DNA from: JAHECQ01 sp047638695
GTDB lineage: Bacteria > Actinomycetota > Acidimicrobiia > Acidimicrobiales > SZUA-35
Assembly: GCA_047638695.1 (NCBI GenBank)
Contig: JBLINY010000005.1
Coordinates: forward strand, 1-64,000
Length of the DNA: 64,000 nt
Direction of reading: 5' to 3'
Below are positions 16,852-25,103 of this stretch, one piece after another. Position 1 is the first letter of the stretch, and the number at the start of each line of letters is the position of its first letter. A model generated the notes under the pieces. The model was not told the DNA's origin. It worked only from the letters and a program-made list of their open reading frames with translations, and did not search any database. A program made the position numbers and the translations under genes.

Positions 16852-17124
16852 ATGGCTGGGTTTACGACGATTCTGGCTGACGTCACCCACAACGGTGGGG
16901 GCCATATGGGAGGTTGGGGCGGAGGATGGATGTGGCTCTGGGGTGTGGCGATGATGGTGCTGTTCGGATCGCTGGTGATCTGGCTCGTCCGGGGAACGAG
17001 CCAAGCCTCGGTCCCGAGACCACCCGACCCCACCGACCGTGCGAAGCAGATTTTGGCCGAGCGCTTCGCCAACGGCGACTTGAGCACCGAGGAATACCGC
17101 GAACGGGTCACCGAACTCCAATGA
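16852..17124 (+). CDS. Small SHOCT-domain membrane protein
   Basis: This 90-residue protein has a Gly/Trp-rich N-terminus, one transmembrane helix (LWGVAMMVLFGSLVIWLV, about residues 29-47), and a C-terminal SHOCT motif (ILAERFANGDLSTEEYRERV). SHOCT proteins are small oligomerising membrane proteins of poorly known function. AAGGAG precedes the ATG. The 16648-16851 gap shows no gene. Confidence 0.85.
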   Translation: MAGFTTILADVTHNGGGHMGGWGGGWMWLWGVAMMVLFGSLVIWLVRGTSQASVPRPPDPTDRAKQILAERFANGDLSTEEYRERVTELQ

Positions 17125-17242
17125 CACTGAGACAGACCAAGACCGATTCTCCGGAGGCGGGCCGAGAGTTGAAACAGGACTTGGTCGATGCAGGAACCAA
17201 GGGGCGGACTCGCATCGTCCAAGGTCCCCGGCGAATTCATAC

Positions 17243-17332
17243 GTGACGTGAATTGATTCGTGACGTGAATTGATTCGTGACGTGAATTGATTCGTGACGT
17301 GAATTGATTCGTGACGTGAATTGATTCGTGAC
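17243..17332. repeat. 17-bp tandem repeat
   Basis: Five identical copies of GTGACGTGAATTGATTC occupy 17243-17327, followed by a partial GTGAC. A degenerate half unit (GAATTCATAC) precedes them. The array fills the junction between the convergent SHOCT and LLM genes. Perfect identity suggests recent expansion. Confidence 0.95.
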
Positions 17333-17367
17333 AAGGCCCGAACGCCACAGCCGTTGTTGTCGTCGGC

Positions 17368-18279
17368 TCAGCCGACCGCAGCTCGGATCTTGGTGTGGAG
17401 CTGGCCGAGCTGGTCGGTCATGGCCTCCACCGAACGATGGCCAGCCTGGTAGAGCGCGGTTGCGTTGACGGCGGTCCAATCGAATCCCATCGACTGGATC
17501 TTCTCTGCCCTGGCAGCGACGGTGTCAAGGTTCTTATAAAAGCTCTTGCTTTCCTCATCCACCGGTGGTGGGGCCAGCATCAGCTGCATCCCGATCGCCT
17601 CTGGGTCGCGACCGGCTTCTTCGGCATGGCGGCGGATCTCGGCCATGGCGGTCGCGAGTGCGTCGTCTCCGAGGGCCATCCCCATCCATCCGTCGGCCAG
17701 TTGACCGGTGCGACGCAGCGCAGCCTTGCTGGTGCCGCCGACCCATATGGGCAGTGAGGCGCCCTGCGGTGGCTTTGGTTCCATGGCGATGGCCTCAGCG
17801 TCGTAGAACTCGCCTCGATGATTGATTACTTCGTCGCCCCAATAGGCACGGAGGAGCCGAATCGCTTCGTCCATCCGCCGACCGCGGTTGGTGAAGTCTT
17901 CCTCCAGCGCTTCGTATTCGGCCGCCTGCCAACCGACACCAACGCCCAACCGCATGCGGCCGTCCGACAGGGTGTCCAGGGTGCTGATCTGTTTGGCGAC
18001 CAGCACGGGCTGCCTTTGTGGGAGCACCAACACCTCGGTCGAGAGACTCACTCGTTCGGTCACCGTTGCCAGCAGCCCAAGGAGGACGACGGCCTCGAGG
18101 ATGGGCATTTGCGGCGGATACATGGGAGCCGACCGGGTCTCGGTCGGGTAGCCCATTATCACGTGGTCGAACACGGCGATCTCGTCGTAACCCAGGTCTT
18201 CGATGGCCTTCGCCATGGCCACCACAGCGCCCTTGCCCTCTCGGTAAGCAATGCTCGGAAATTCGACGGCGATCTTCAT
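17368..18279 (-). CDS. LLM-class F420-dependent oxidoreductase
   Basis: This 303-residue bacterial luciferase-like TIM barrel begins MKIAVEFPSIAYREGKGAVV. It contains the typical VLVLPQRQPVLVAKQISTLD segment followed by GRMRLGVGVGW, and LPIWVGGTS near the cofactor site. Family members reduce or oxidise substrates with F420H2 or FMN. I start at ATG 18279, which gives the family's usual N-terminus. The substrate is unknown. Confidence 0.85.
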   Translation of the reverse strand: MKIAVEFPSIAYREGKGAVVAMAKAIEDLGYDEIAVFDHVIMGYPTETRSAPMYPPQMPILEAVVLLGLLATVTERVSLSTEVLVLPQRQPVLVAKQISTLDTLSDGRMRLGVGVGWQAAEYEALEEDFTNRGRRMDEAIRLLRAYWGDEVINHRGEFYDAEAIAMEPKPPQGASLPIWVGGTSKAALRRTGQLADGWMGMALGDDALATAMAEIRRHAEEAGRDPEAIGMQLMLAPPPVDEESKSFYKNLDTVAARAEKIQSMGFDWTAVNATALYQAGHRSVEAMTDQLGQLHTKIRAAVG

Positions 18280-18458
18280 GTCGGCAGCCTGCCATAGAGG
18301 TGGCTGGCGAGCCAGCGGTCGACGAAGGTCTCGAGCGCGACCGGAATGCCTTGGCTGGATGGGACTGGATACAGATTCTCTAAAAACTTGATCGGTTTTG
18401 TCGGGTTTAGGTCTAGGGTCCATTCTCGACCCACCGACTCGGGAATTGGATTCGACGT

Positions 18459-20216
18459 ATGGCACCCACGAAAGCCGAGGCCCTCAAGGCCGGAAGCGAC
18501 CACCTTCGGGGCACGATCAAGGCTGAGCTGGCGGCCGTTGATTTGGCCGCGTTCAGCAATGAGGCCGGAACCTTGCTCAAGTTCCATGGCATCTACCAAC
18601 AAGACGACCGAGACGTTCGTCGGGCCCGCACACAGGGCAAGGAGCCCTTGGAGTACTCATGCATGGTCCGCTGTTCGGTGCCTGGTGGCCGACTTCGCCC
18701 CGAGCAATGGTTCGAGGTCGATCGCTTGGCCGATGAAGTGGCCGACGGAACGCTGCGACTCACCAGTCGCCAAGGTGTGCAGTACCACTTCGTCAACAAG
18801 GGCGACCTGCACACGTTGGTCAACCAACTCAACCTTGGACTGGTCACCACCTACGCCGCTTGTGGCGATGTCGTGCGGAATGTGATGGTGACCTCGGCTC
18901 CGTATCAGGGTCGAGATCTCGACCGGCTTGACTCGATGGCGCGTGCGCTTGCTGGTCGGTTTCGACCTCAGTCGGAGTCGTATTGGGAACTGTGGCTAGA
19001 CGGCGAGCGAGCCCTTTCTGCGGGTCCGACCTCGGCCGGATCCGCCGCGGGGCCAGAGGTCAAGACCGGTGTTGAACCGATCTACGGCGAGCAGTACCTG
19101 CCTCGAAAGTTCAAGTTCGGTGTTGCGGTGCCCGGCGACAACTCGATCGATGTGTACAGCCAGGATTGTGGCATCGTGCCGATCGATTCTGTCGATGGAG
19201 AACCGGGGGCAGTTTTCATCGTTGGCGGGGGATTGGGTCGGTCACACTCGGACCCGAGCACGTTCCCTCGGCTTGGCGACCCAATGGCATGGGTCGCTGA
19301 GGACGACATCACCGATGTCGCCGAAGCCATCGTGACCATCTTTCGGGACTACGGCAACCGGAATGATCGCAGTCATGCCCGGCTCAAGTATGTGGTTGAA
19401 GAGCGCGGCATTTCTTGGCTGCGGCGTGAGGTTGAGTCTCGGATCGGGCGGCCGCTGGCCGACCCAGTGGCTCTGCCTTCATGGGGTGGGGCTCGCGACC
19501 ATCTGGGCTGGCATCGCCAAAGCGACGACAGCTGGTTCCTCGGGTTGCCTGTCCCCTCGGGCCGACTCCGGGACACACCCAACCTGGCTCGCAAGACGGC
19601 AGTGCGCCTCATTCTCGAGCAGTTCGCCAACGAAATTCGTCTGACGCCACACGAGGACCTACTCCTCTGCGGCATCAGCGACGCCGACCGGCCAGCGGTC
19701 GAGGCGTTGCTCGCCCTCCATGGTGTGCCCCAAGCTCACGACTTGAGCCTGACGGTGTTGTCGTCGATGGCCTGCCCAGCGCTGCCAACCTGTGGCCAGG
19801 CCCTGGGCGAAGCGGAACGAGTATTGCCTGAGCTCACGAACTTGATCGAGATGTTGCTCGCCGATCGCGGGCTCGATGATCTACGGATCGAGACCCGCAT
19901 GACTGGTTGCGCCAACGGTTGTGCCCGCCCCTACGTGGCCGAGCTGGGAATCGTGGCCCGCACCAAAACGGCATACGACGTGTGGCTCGGAGGCGACGCC
20001 TCCGGCACTCGACTGGCAAAGCCGGTCATCGAAGCCGTTCCGTTCACGAAACTCGGCGACGTGCTGGGCCCGCTCCTCGACAGCTACCGGAACGGGCGAC
20101 TCAGCGGTGAGGGATTCGGTGACTGGGCGAACCGATTCGGCCCAGAAGCGACGGCGAGAGGACTCCCCGATTTCTCCCGACCGGGCCGAGCGAACCGTTC
20201 GGAGACAGCGTCATGA
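18459..20216 (+). CDS. Assimilatory sulfite (or nitrite) reductase hemoprotein
   Basis: This 585-residue protein has two ferredoxin-like half domains and the siroheme/4Fe-4S ligand pattern: Cys pair in MACPALPTC (C-x5-C) and MTGCANGCARPY (C-x3-C). RLTSRQGVQYHF matches the siroheme-binding strand. It reduces sulfite to sulfide with six electrons, probably from ferredoxin. Sulfite rather than nitrite is favoured because it overlaps cysH and is followed by two siroheme genes. The family usually runs 550-580 residues. Confidence 0.9.
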   Translation: MAPTKAEALKAGSDHLRGTIKAELAAVDLAAFSNEAGTLLKFHGIYQQDDRDVRRARTQGKEPLEYSCMVRCSVPGGRLRPEQWFEVDRLADEVADGTLRLTSRQGVQYHFVNKGDLHTLVNQLNLGLVTTYAACGDVVRNVMVTSAPYQGRDLDRLDSMARALAGRFRPQSESYWELWLDGERALSAGPTSAGSAAGPEVKTGVEPIYGEQYLPRKFKFGVAVPGDNSIDVYSQDCGIVPIDSVDGEPGAVFIVGGGLGRSHSDPSTFPRLGDPMAWVAEDDITDVAEAIVTIFRDYGNRNDRSHARLKYVVEERGISWLRREVESRIGRPLADPVALPSWGGARDHLGWHRQSDDSWFLGLPVPSGRLRDTPNLARKTAVRLILEQFANEIRLTPHEDLLLCGISDADRPAVEALLALHGVPQAHDLSLTVLSSMACPALPTCGQALGEAERVLPELTNLIEMLLADRGLDDLRIETRMTGCANGCARPYVAELGIVARTKTAYDVWLGGDASGTRLAKPVIEAVPFTKLGDVLGPLLDSYRNGRLSGEGFGDWANRFGPEATARGLPDFSRPGRANRSETAS

Positions 20217-20893
20217 CGTCAGTACGGGTTTCTCTGAAGAATCGGAATGACGACTCAATCGATCACGCCGCGTTGCTCGACCCGAAGTCGTCAGCGGTCG
20301 ATGCCGTTGCCTGGGCGGTCGATCGATTCGGTGACGGACTGAGCCTCCTCTGCTCAGGCCAGGACGCGGTCCTGGTCGACGTTGCGCTCCAAGTCGATCC
20401 AACCATTGAGCTGGTGTTCATCGACACCGGCTTCCACTTCGACGACACGATCAACACGATGCTCGCCATCGCCGAGCGCTACGGGCCGAAGCTTCGTGTC
20501 GTGGTGCCGTGGCGTCACCAAAGCGGCGTCGGTACGCCGGGCTTCTGCTGTTCTGACCACAAGGTCGAACAGCTCGATGTGGCGTTAGCAGGCAAGACCG
20601 CGTGGCTCAGTGGGCTGCGTCGAGCCGATGGCCCGAGTCGCCAGCAGACAAAGATCGCAGAGATCGATCGACGCGGTTTGGTGAAGGTCAACCCGTTGGT
20701 CGACTGGTCTGATGAGGAAGTGGCGGATTACGAGAAGGCAAACGACATCATCGTCAATCCGCTGCGAGCCAAGGGTTATCCGTCGATCGGCTGTTGGCCG
20801 TGCACCAGCCCGGTCGACGACGACGGCGACGGCGACGCTCGATCCGGTCGGTGGGCGGGCTCGTTGAAGACCGAATGTGGGTTGCACCTGTGA
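20213..20893 (+). CDS. cysH: APS reductase (CysH, 4Fe-4S type)
   Basis: This 226-residue protein has the PP-loop region SLLCSGQDAVL, and FIDTGFHF is the conserved nucleotide-binding segment. Cys112-Cys113 (FCCSDHK) and Cys194/Cys197 (CWPC) are the iron-sulfur ligands that mark adenylylsulfate reductases; PAPS-only enzymes lack them. The catalytic Cys222 lies in ECGLH at the C-terminus. The start overlaps the sulfite reductase stop. ATP sulfurylase genes are not in the window. Confidence 0.92.
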   Translation: MTSVRVSLKNRNDDSIDHAALLDPKSSAVDAVAWAVDRFGDGLSLLCSGQDAVLVDVALQVDPTIELVFIDTGFHFDDTINTMLAIAERYGPKLRVVVPWRHQSGVGTPGFCCSDHKVEQLDVALAGKTAWLSGLRRADGPSRQQTKIAEIDRRGLVKVNPLVDWSDEEVADYEKANDIIVNPLRAKGYPSIGCWPCTSPVDDDGDGDARSGRWAGSLKTECGLHL

Positions 20894-21582
20894 TGGAGGA
20901 GAGCGGAAGGCCGAGCCCCGCTGGGGTGAGACCGGCGATCGCCGTCGTGCCGGTGGGTCTGAGAGTTGAGGGCAAGACGGTGCTCGTCGTTGGAGCGGGT
21001 CGAATCGCCGCCCGAAAGGCTGAGACCTATGCCTCACAGGGTGCTCGCCTCATCGTGGTGGCTCCGGATCACAGTGCCGAGATGGAAGCGGTCAACGTCG
21101 ATCGGCGAGTCCGTCGCCCGTTCGTTCCGAGCGATCTCGATGGTGTCTGGTTTGTGGTCACCGCGACCGGCAGCCCAGCCGTCGATGGGGCGGTGTATCG
21201 CGCCGCCGAAGCTCGCCGGGTCTGGTGCAACGCAGCCGATGACCCCGACCACTGTTCGGTCGTGTTGCCCGCGGTGGTTCGCCGTGGCGACCTCACCGCC
21301 ACGATCTCCTCCGGAGGGAGAAGCCCTGCGGTCGCGTCTTGGCTTCGCCGCCGAATCGATCCGTTACTCGACGACGACACGCTTGCTGTCTTCGAGATAG
21401 CCGCTCGAGTCCGAGCCGAACTCCAATCGAACGGTCAGCCGACCGAGGTCCCCGGCTGGAGCGAGGTACTCGATCGTGACGCACTGTCCCTCGTCGCTGG
21501 CGGGCGCCGCGAGGAGCTGGAGCGACGACTTTCCGCTGCCGTTGGCCTAGGCGCTGTGACGCACACGAAGGTGGACCAGTGA
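20893..21582 (+). CDS. Precorrin-2 dehydrogenase / sirohydrochlorin ferrochelatase (CysG N-terminal type)
   Basis: In this 229-residue protein the Rossmann motif VLVVGAGRIAARKAE lies near the N-terminus, and FVVTATGS, VWCNAADDPDHC and TISSGGRSPAVASWLRRRID are hallmarks of the Met8/CysG N-terminal fold. It oxidises precorrin-2 and may insert iron to make siroheme for the sulfite reductase upstream. The ATG at 20893 overlaps the cysH stop (TGATG). It is a stand-alone version of the CysG N-domain. Confidence 0.9.
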   Translation: MEESGRPSPAGVRPAIAVVPVGLRVEGKTVLVVGAGRIAARKAETYASQGARLIVVAPDHSAEMEAVNVDRRVRRPFVPSDLDGVWFVVTATGSPAVDGAVYRAAEARRVWCNAADDPDHCSVVLPAVVRRGDLTATISSGGRSPAVASWLRRRIDPLLDDDTLAVFEIAARVRAELQSNGQPTEVPGWSEVLDRDALSLVAGGRREELERRLSAAVGLGAVTHTKVDQ

Positions 21583-22340
21583 CGGTCCATCTCGTCGGTG
21601 TTGGGCCCGGCGATGCCGAGCTGATGACCTTGCGAGCCGCTCGCTTGCTGGGAGAAGCCGACGCCGTTGTGTACGACCGTCTGATTGGTGACGACGTTCT
21701 CGCCTACGTGTCTCCAGCCGCCGAGCGTCACGACGTCGGCAAGACGCCCGGCGTGCCAAGTCCCACCCAGGGCGACATCAATCGACTCCTCGTCGAGCTC
21801 GGTTCTCGACTGGATTGTGTGGTCCGGGTGAAAGGTGGCGATCCGTTCGTGTTCGGGCGTGGAGCCGAAGAGGCCGAGGCCTGTCACGCTTTCGGCATAC
21901 CCACCTCGATCGTGCCCGGCATCAGCTCATCGGTTGCTGGGCCCATGGCTGCAGGGATCTCGGTCACGAAGCGAGGTGTATCGAGCGGGTTCTGTGTCGT
22001 GACCGCACATCAAGATGCGGGGTCGACACCGATCGACTGGGCATCGCTGGCGACGAGTGGCCTAACACTTGTGGTTCTCATGGGGGCCAAGCGTGCTCGA
22101 CAGATCCGGGATCGACTGATCCTCGGAGGACTTGAGCGGACAACACCCGTCGCCGTGGTGACCAACGCATCACTCCCCGATGAACGGATCGAAAGACTGC
22201 TGCTCTCGGAACTGGGAACGCACCCGGTTCCTTCGCCGTCGGTGCTGATTATCGGCGCTGTCGCGGCTTCTAGTAACTCCGCCAAGGCTTACTCGAGCGG
22301 TGCGATGATCGCTCAAGGAGCCAACGCTGGGTCCCGGTGA
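21579..22340 (+). CDS. cobA: Uroporphyrinogen-III C-methyltransferase
   Basis: In this 253-residue SAM-dependent methylase, VHLVGVGPGDAELMTLRA starts the domain. VVYDRLI, VRVKGGDPFVFGRG and VPGISSSVAGPMAAGI are the SUMT signatures. It makes precorrin-2, the substrate of the preceding enzyme. The GTG start overlaps the previous stop by 4 bp (GTGA). HemD fusion is absent. It completes the siroheme half of the sulfur operon. Confidence 0.92.
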   Translation: MTVHLVGVGPGDAELMTLRAARLLGEADAVVYDRLIGDDVLAYVSPAAERHDVGKTPGVPSPTQGDINRLLVELGSRLDCVVRVKGGDPFVFGRGAEEAEACHAFGIPTSIVPGISSSVAGPMAAGISVTKRGVSSGFCVVTAHQDAGSTPIDWASLATSGLTLVVLMGAKRARQIRDRLILGGLERTTPVAVVTNASLPDERIERLLLSELGTHPVPSPSVLIIGAVAASSNSAKAYSSGAMIAQGANAGSR

Positions 22341-22359
22341 CGTCGTACCTGAACCCGTC

Positions 22360-22415
22360 GCTACTTTCATCCCGACCCTCTCCGGAAACAGCGGTTTCGA
22401 GCGGCTTGTAGCGAG
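22360..22415. repeat. Dispersed repeat R, copy 3
   Basis: CTACTTTCATCCCGACCCTC is followed by TCCGG and TTTCGAGCGGCTTGTAGCG. The second half is nearly identical to 385-405. The copy lies at the convergent junction of cobA and the sulfotransferase. Confidence 0.5.
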
Positions 22416-22460
22416 GAGCTCCGCAAGACAACACCGGCGAGCTTCGTCGGCAGCGTCCGG

Positions 22461-23369
22461 CTAGGACTCGTGGGGTCTCGTGCCTGTTGCGAGGGAGCCG
22501 GATTCGAGCCATCGGGCGGCGTCGGCCGGGAGTCCGTTGGTGACGAGGGCGTTGTAACGATCGAGTTGTGCTGGCGTCAGCACCTCGCGCCACCGGTCAT
22601 TGGTTCCCTTGTGGAAGAACGCGTCGGCGCCATTCTCGAACACCTTGTCGACTCGTCCGGAGCGGCGAGCATCCTCGCGCATCACCGAGATGCTGCAACG
22701 CTCAACCGCCTCGGGCCAGAGCTCCTCGGGAACTTCGATGTCGAGGAAGGCGGCGATTTGTCTCATCTCACCCTCGAGGTCGGTCTTCAGATCGTTGTAG
22801 TGCGCGAAGTACGCGAAGCCGTCGTGGCGTGACGGCCACCACGAGGCCAGGTGGGTGATCGGTGAGCAATCGTTCGACCACGATTCGAACAGTTCGTCCA
22901 TGTCGCCGTCCCATGCCGGCAATGGTGGAAGACCTTCTTCGACGGCACTCGCGTTCAACCACTCGATGATCTCCGGTCGCATCGCGCCGCGATGATTCGC
23001 CCACGACATCAACGCATCACGTCCGTCTCGGTACACCGTGATGTACTTGCACTGCTCGAAGATCGGCACACAGTCTGCTGGCGAGTGGGTCTTGATGAAT
23101 CGACGATGATCCTGACCATCGACATGGGCGAGGAGGTTCTCGATCGGCGTGAACCGTGCATCGATCCAGGGGCTCCGGCCATTGGGATCATCCGGCGCGT
23201 CACCAGCCGGCCACAACAGCGACGCCACGATGCCTTGCATCCAGGTTGTGCCGCTCTTCGGCGGTGTGCTGATGAAGATGTCGTCCGGGCGATGTCCGAA
23301 GTGGTTCCAGCGGAGGCTGTCTTCTATTGATCGGCGATGCTCGTTCGTGGGCGGTCGCACCTTGGCCAT
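22461..23369 (-). CDS. Sulfotransferase (PAPS-dependent)
   Basis: In this 302-residue protein PPKSGTTWMQ (residues 36-45) is the 5'-phosphosulfate binding loop, and VYRDGRDALMSW is the 3'-phosphate motif. The fold is cytosolic, of the SULT type. It would transfer sulfate from PAPS to an unidentified hydroxyl or amine acceptor. It faces the sulfate-reduction operon, but the shared substrate logic is inference. TAGCGT lies 5 nt upstream of the ATG. Confidence 0.88.
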   Translation of the reverse strand: MAKVRPPTNEHRRSIEDSLRWNHFGHRPDDIFISTPPKSGTTWMQGIVASLLWPAGDAPDDPNGRSPWIDARFTPIENLLAHVDGQDHRRFIKTHSPADCVPIFEQCKYITVYRDGRDALMSWANHRGAMRPEIIEWLNASAVEEGLPPLPAWDGDMDELFESWSNDCSPITHLASWWPSRHDGFAYFAHYNDLKTDLEGEMRQIAAFLDIEVPEELWPEAVERCSISVMREDARRSGRVDKVFENGADAFFHKGTNDRWREVLTPAQLDRYNALVTNGLPADAARWLESGSLATGTRPHES

Positions 23370-23665
23370 GTTGCACGCTACCCGAGAGACCCCTCCGCCG
23401 GATCGGGGTACGCCCGACCGTCGGGGTGGTCAAGCGTGGACGTGGTGCTCGACGGCTTGGCCGATGGGGCCGGCGGTCTCTGCGCGCCGGGCCGGGCGTC
23501 GATGATGGTTGACGGGGTGCTCCCCGCAGCCACGGTTCTGACGCGAATGATCGAAGAGGCCGCTGAACTGCTGAGTGGTGGTGGAGCGCTCATTTGATGA
23601 CAGCGAGCTCGAGCGGCGCAATGCATGTAGTGGAGCACCGGATGACAACTGAGCTCTCCGGTATC
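23370..23665. other. Divergent intergenic region, no gene recognised
   Basis: Frames are open in places on both strands, but none has a recognisable product. The right end leads into a SnoaL-like gene promoter. Confidence 0.4.
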
Positions 23666-23678
23666 TAACGTCATATCC
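23666..23678 (+). promoter_or_regulatory. Leaderless-type promoter of the SnoaL/enoyl-CoA hydratase operon
   Basis: TAACGT (23666-23671) lies 7 nt before the ATG at 23679 and no Shine-Dalgarno is present. Confidence 0.45.
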
Positions 23679-24116
23679 ATGGGCATCACCGACGACAATT
23701 GCCAGGCCATCCGTTCCGCCTTCGAGGGCTGGGAGCACGGCGATACGAGACCGTTCTTTGGGCTCGTATCCGCCGATGTCCGCTGGACGGTGATCGGATC
23801 GACACCGATCTCAGGCACATACAACGGAAAGTCAGCCTTCATGGATAAGGCCGCGGGCAGGCTGACGGCTGAGTTCGCTGGCCCCTTGGTCGCGAAGATC
23901 GTCGATGTGCGCGCTGCCGGGGACAAAGTGTTTCTGCAGTGGGAGGGGACTGCAAAGACCACGGACGGTCGACCCTATGAGCAGACGTATTGTTGGGTGC
24001 TGACCATGTCCGGTGGCGAGGTCGTAGAGGCACTCGCATACCTAGACACCGAGCTTGTCAGCGCCGTACTGAGCACCTCCGCCCAAGCCGAGACAACCGA
24101 GAGCGACAACCGATGA
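23679..24116 (+). CDS. SnoaL/NTF2-like protein
   Basis: This 145-residue cone-shaped alpha+beta protein contains FEGWEHGDTRPFFGLVSADV, followed by RWTVIG, and YNGKSAF, the NTF2-like pocket pattern. Family members are small isomerases, hydratases or ligand binders; no catalytic call is possible. The stop overlaps the enoyl-CoA hydratase start (ATGA), indicating a shared operon. Confidence 0.8.
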   Translation: MGITDDNCQAIRSAFEGWEHGDTRPFFGLVSADVRWTVIGSTPISGTYNGKSAFMDKAAGRLTAEFAGPLVAKIVDVRAAGDKVFLQWEGTAKTTDGRPYEQTYCWVLTMSGGEVVEALAYLDTELVSAVLSTSAQAETTESDNR

Positions 24117-24940
24117 GTGTTCGAATTGAGAAGTCCGGGCCGGTGTGGACCGTCATCCACTCGAGGCCCGAAGCCCGCAACGCAATGGACCCTGAAAGTG
24201 CCGAGGCGCTCTACGAGGCATTCCTGGACTTTGAGTCTGACGATGAGGCCGCAGTGGCTGTGTTCTGGGGAGAAGGCGGATCGTTCTGCGCCGGATGGGA
24301 TCTGAAACACGCCGCTGCGCTTGACCAGCCCGAACCCCTCTCTGAATTCGCCATCCCTCCTGACGGCGGCGAGCATGGCAACGGCAGCGACATCCCAATG
24401 GGGGCGATGGGGCCAAGTCGACTCGAACTCGACAAGCCGGTCATCGCTGCGATCGCCGGACCCGCAGTAGCCGGAGGCATGGAGCTGGCCATGTGGGCCG
24501 ACTTCCGAGTGATGGAAGAGACCGCCTACCAGGGCGTGTACTGCCGACGGTGGGGAATCCCGTTCATCGATGGTGGCACCGTCCGACTGCCCCGGCTGGT
24601 CGGTGAAGGTCGTGCACTCGAACTGATCCTGACCGGCCGCCAGGTAATGGCCGAAGAATGCCAGCGGATCGGTTTGTGCGAACACGTGGTTCCGGAGGGT
24701 CAAGCTCGAGCCAAGGCCGAGGAACTGGCCCACCAGATCGCTGCGTTCCCACAACTTTGTGCACGGGCCGACCGGCGTTCGGTCAAAGCGCAGCACGGTC
24801 TCAGCGTTCGTGATGCCCTCGTCCAGGAGTGGTACAACAGCCGCGCCGTGCTCGAGGCTGAAGGTATTGAAGGGGCGGGCCGGTTCAGTGCCGGCGCCGG
24901 TCGCCACGGCGCGGGTTCCGAGGGAGTGCCAGGACGATGA
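24113..24940 (+). CDS. Enoyl-CoA hydratase/isomerase family protein
   Basis: This 275-residue crotonase fold carries SRPEARNAMDPE near the start, the oxyanion loop GEGGSFCAGWDLK (about residues 54-66) and AIAGPAVAGGMELAMWADFR, which builds the second oxyanion NH. It acts on an acyl-CoA, probably hydrating or isomerising a double bond. The end, GRFSAGAGRHGAGSEGVPGR, is typical low-complexity tail. A broken CoA-transferase begins at its stop. Confidence 0.88.
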   Translation: MSVRIEKSGPVWTVIHSRPEARNAMDPESAEALYEAFLDFESDDEAAVAVFWGEGGSFCAGWDLKHAAALDQPEPLSEFAIPPDGGEHGNGSDIPMGAMGPSRLELDKPVIAAIAGPAVAGGMELAMWADFRVMEETAYQGVYCRRWGIPFIDGGTVRLPRLVGEGRALELILTGRQVMAEECQRIGLCEHVVPEGQARAKAEELAHQIAAFPQLCARADRRSVKAQHGLSVRDALVQEWYNSRAVLEAEGIEGAGRFSAGAGRHGAGSEGVPGR

Positions 24941-25056
24941 AGCCGTTCGCCGCTCTGACGGTGATCGAGGTCGATGGCTCGATGGCGGGCGCGTACTGGG
25001 CCAAAATCTTCGCCGACCACGGAGCCACGGTGATGCGCCAATCGACCCTGCGGTGA
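24937..25056 (+). pseudogene. CaiB/BaiF CoA-transferase N-terminal stub
   Basis: The 39-codon frame MKPFAALTVIEVDGSMAGAY, then WAKIFADHGATVMRQ, matches the first beta-alpha unit of class III CoA-transferases, then ends at TGA 25054-25056. The ATG overlaps the hydratase stop, so a full gene was probably once translated from this operon. The remaining 350 residues are missing; a ribosome-binding site for the next gene follows within 50 bp. Confidence 0.7.
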
Positions 25057-25103
25057 AGGTTCGTTAGCTTGTCCGACTGAGACACCAACACGGGAGGGGA
25101 ACA

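Noticed and set aside
17243..17332. CRISPR array
   Set aside because: The 17-bp units are directly adjacent without unique spacers and no cas gene is present.
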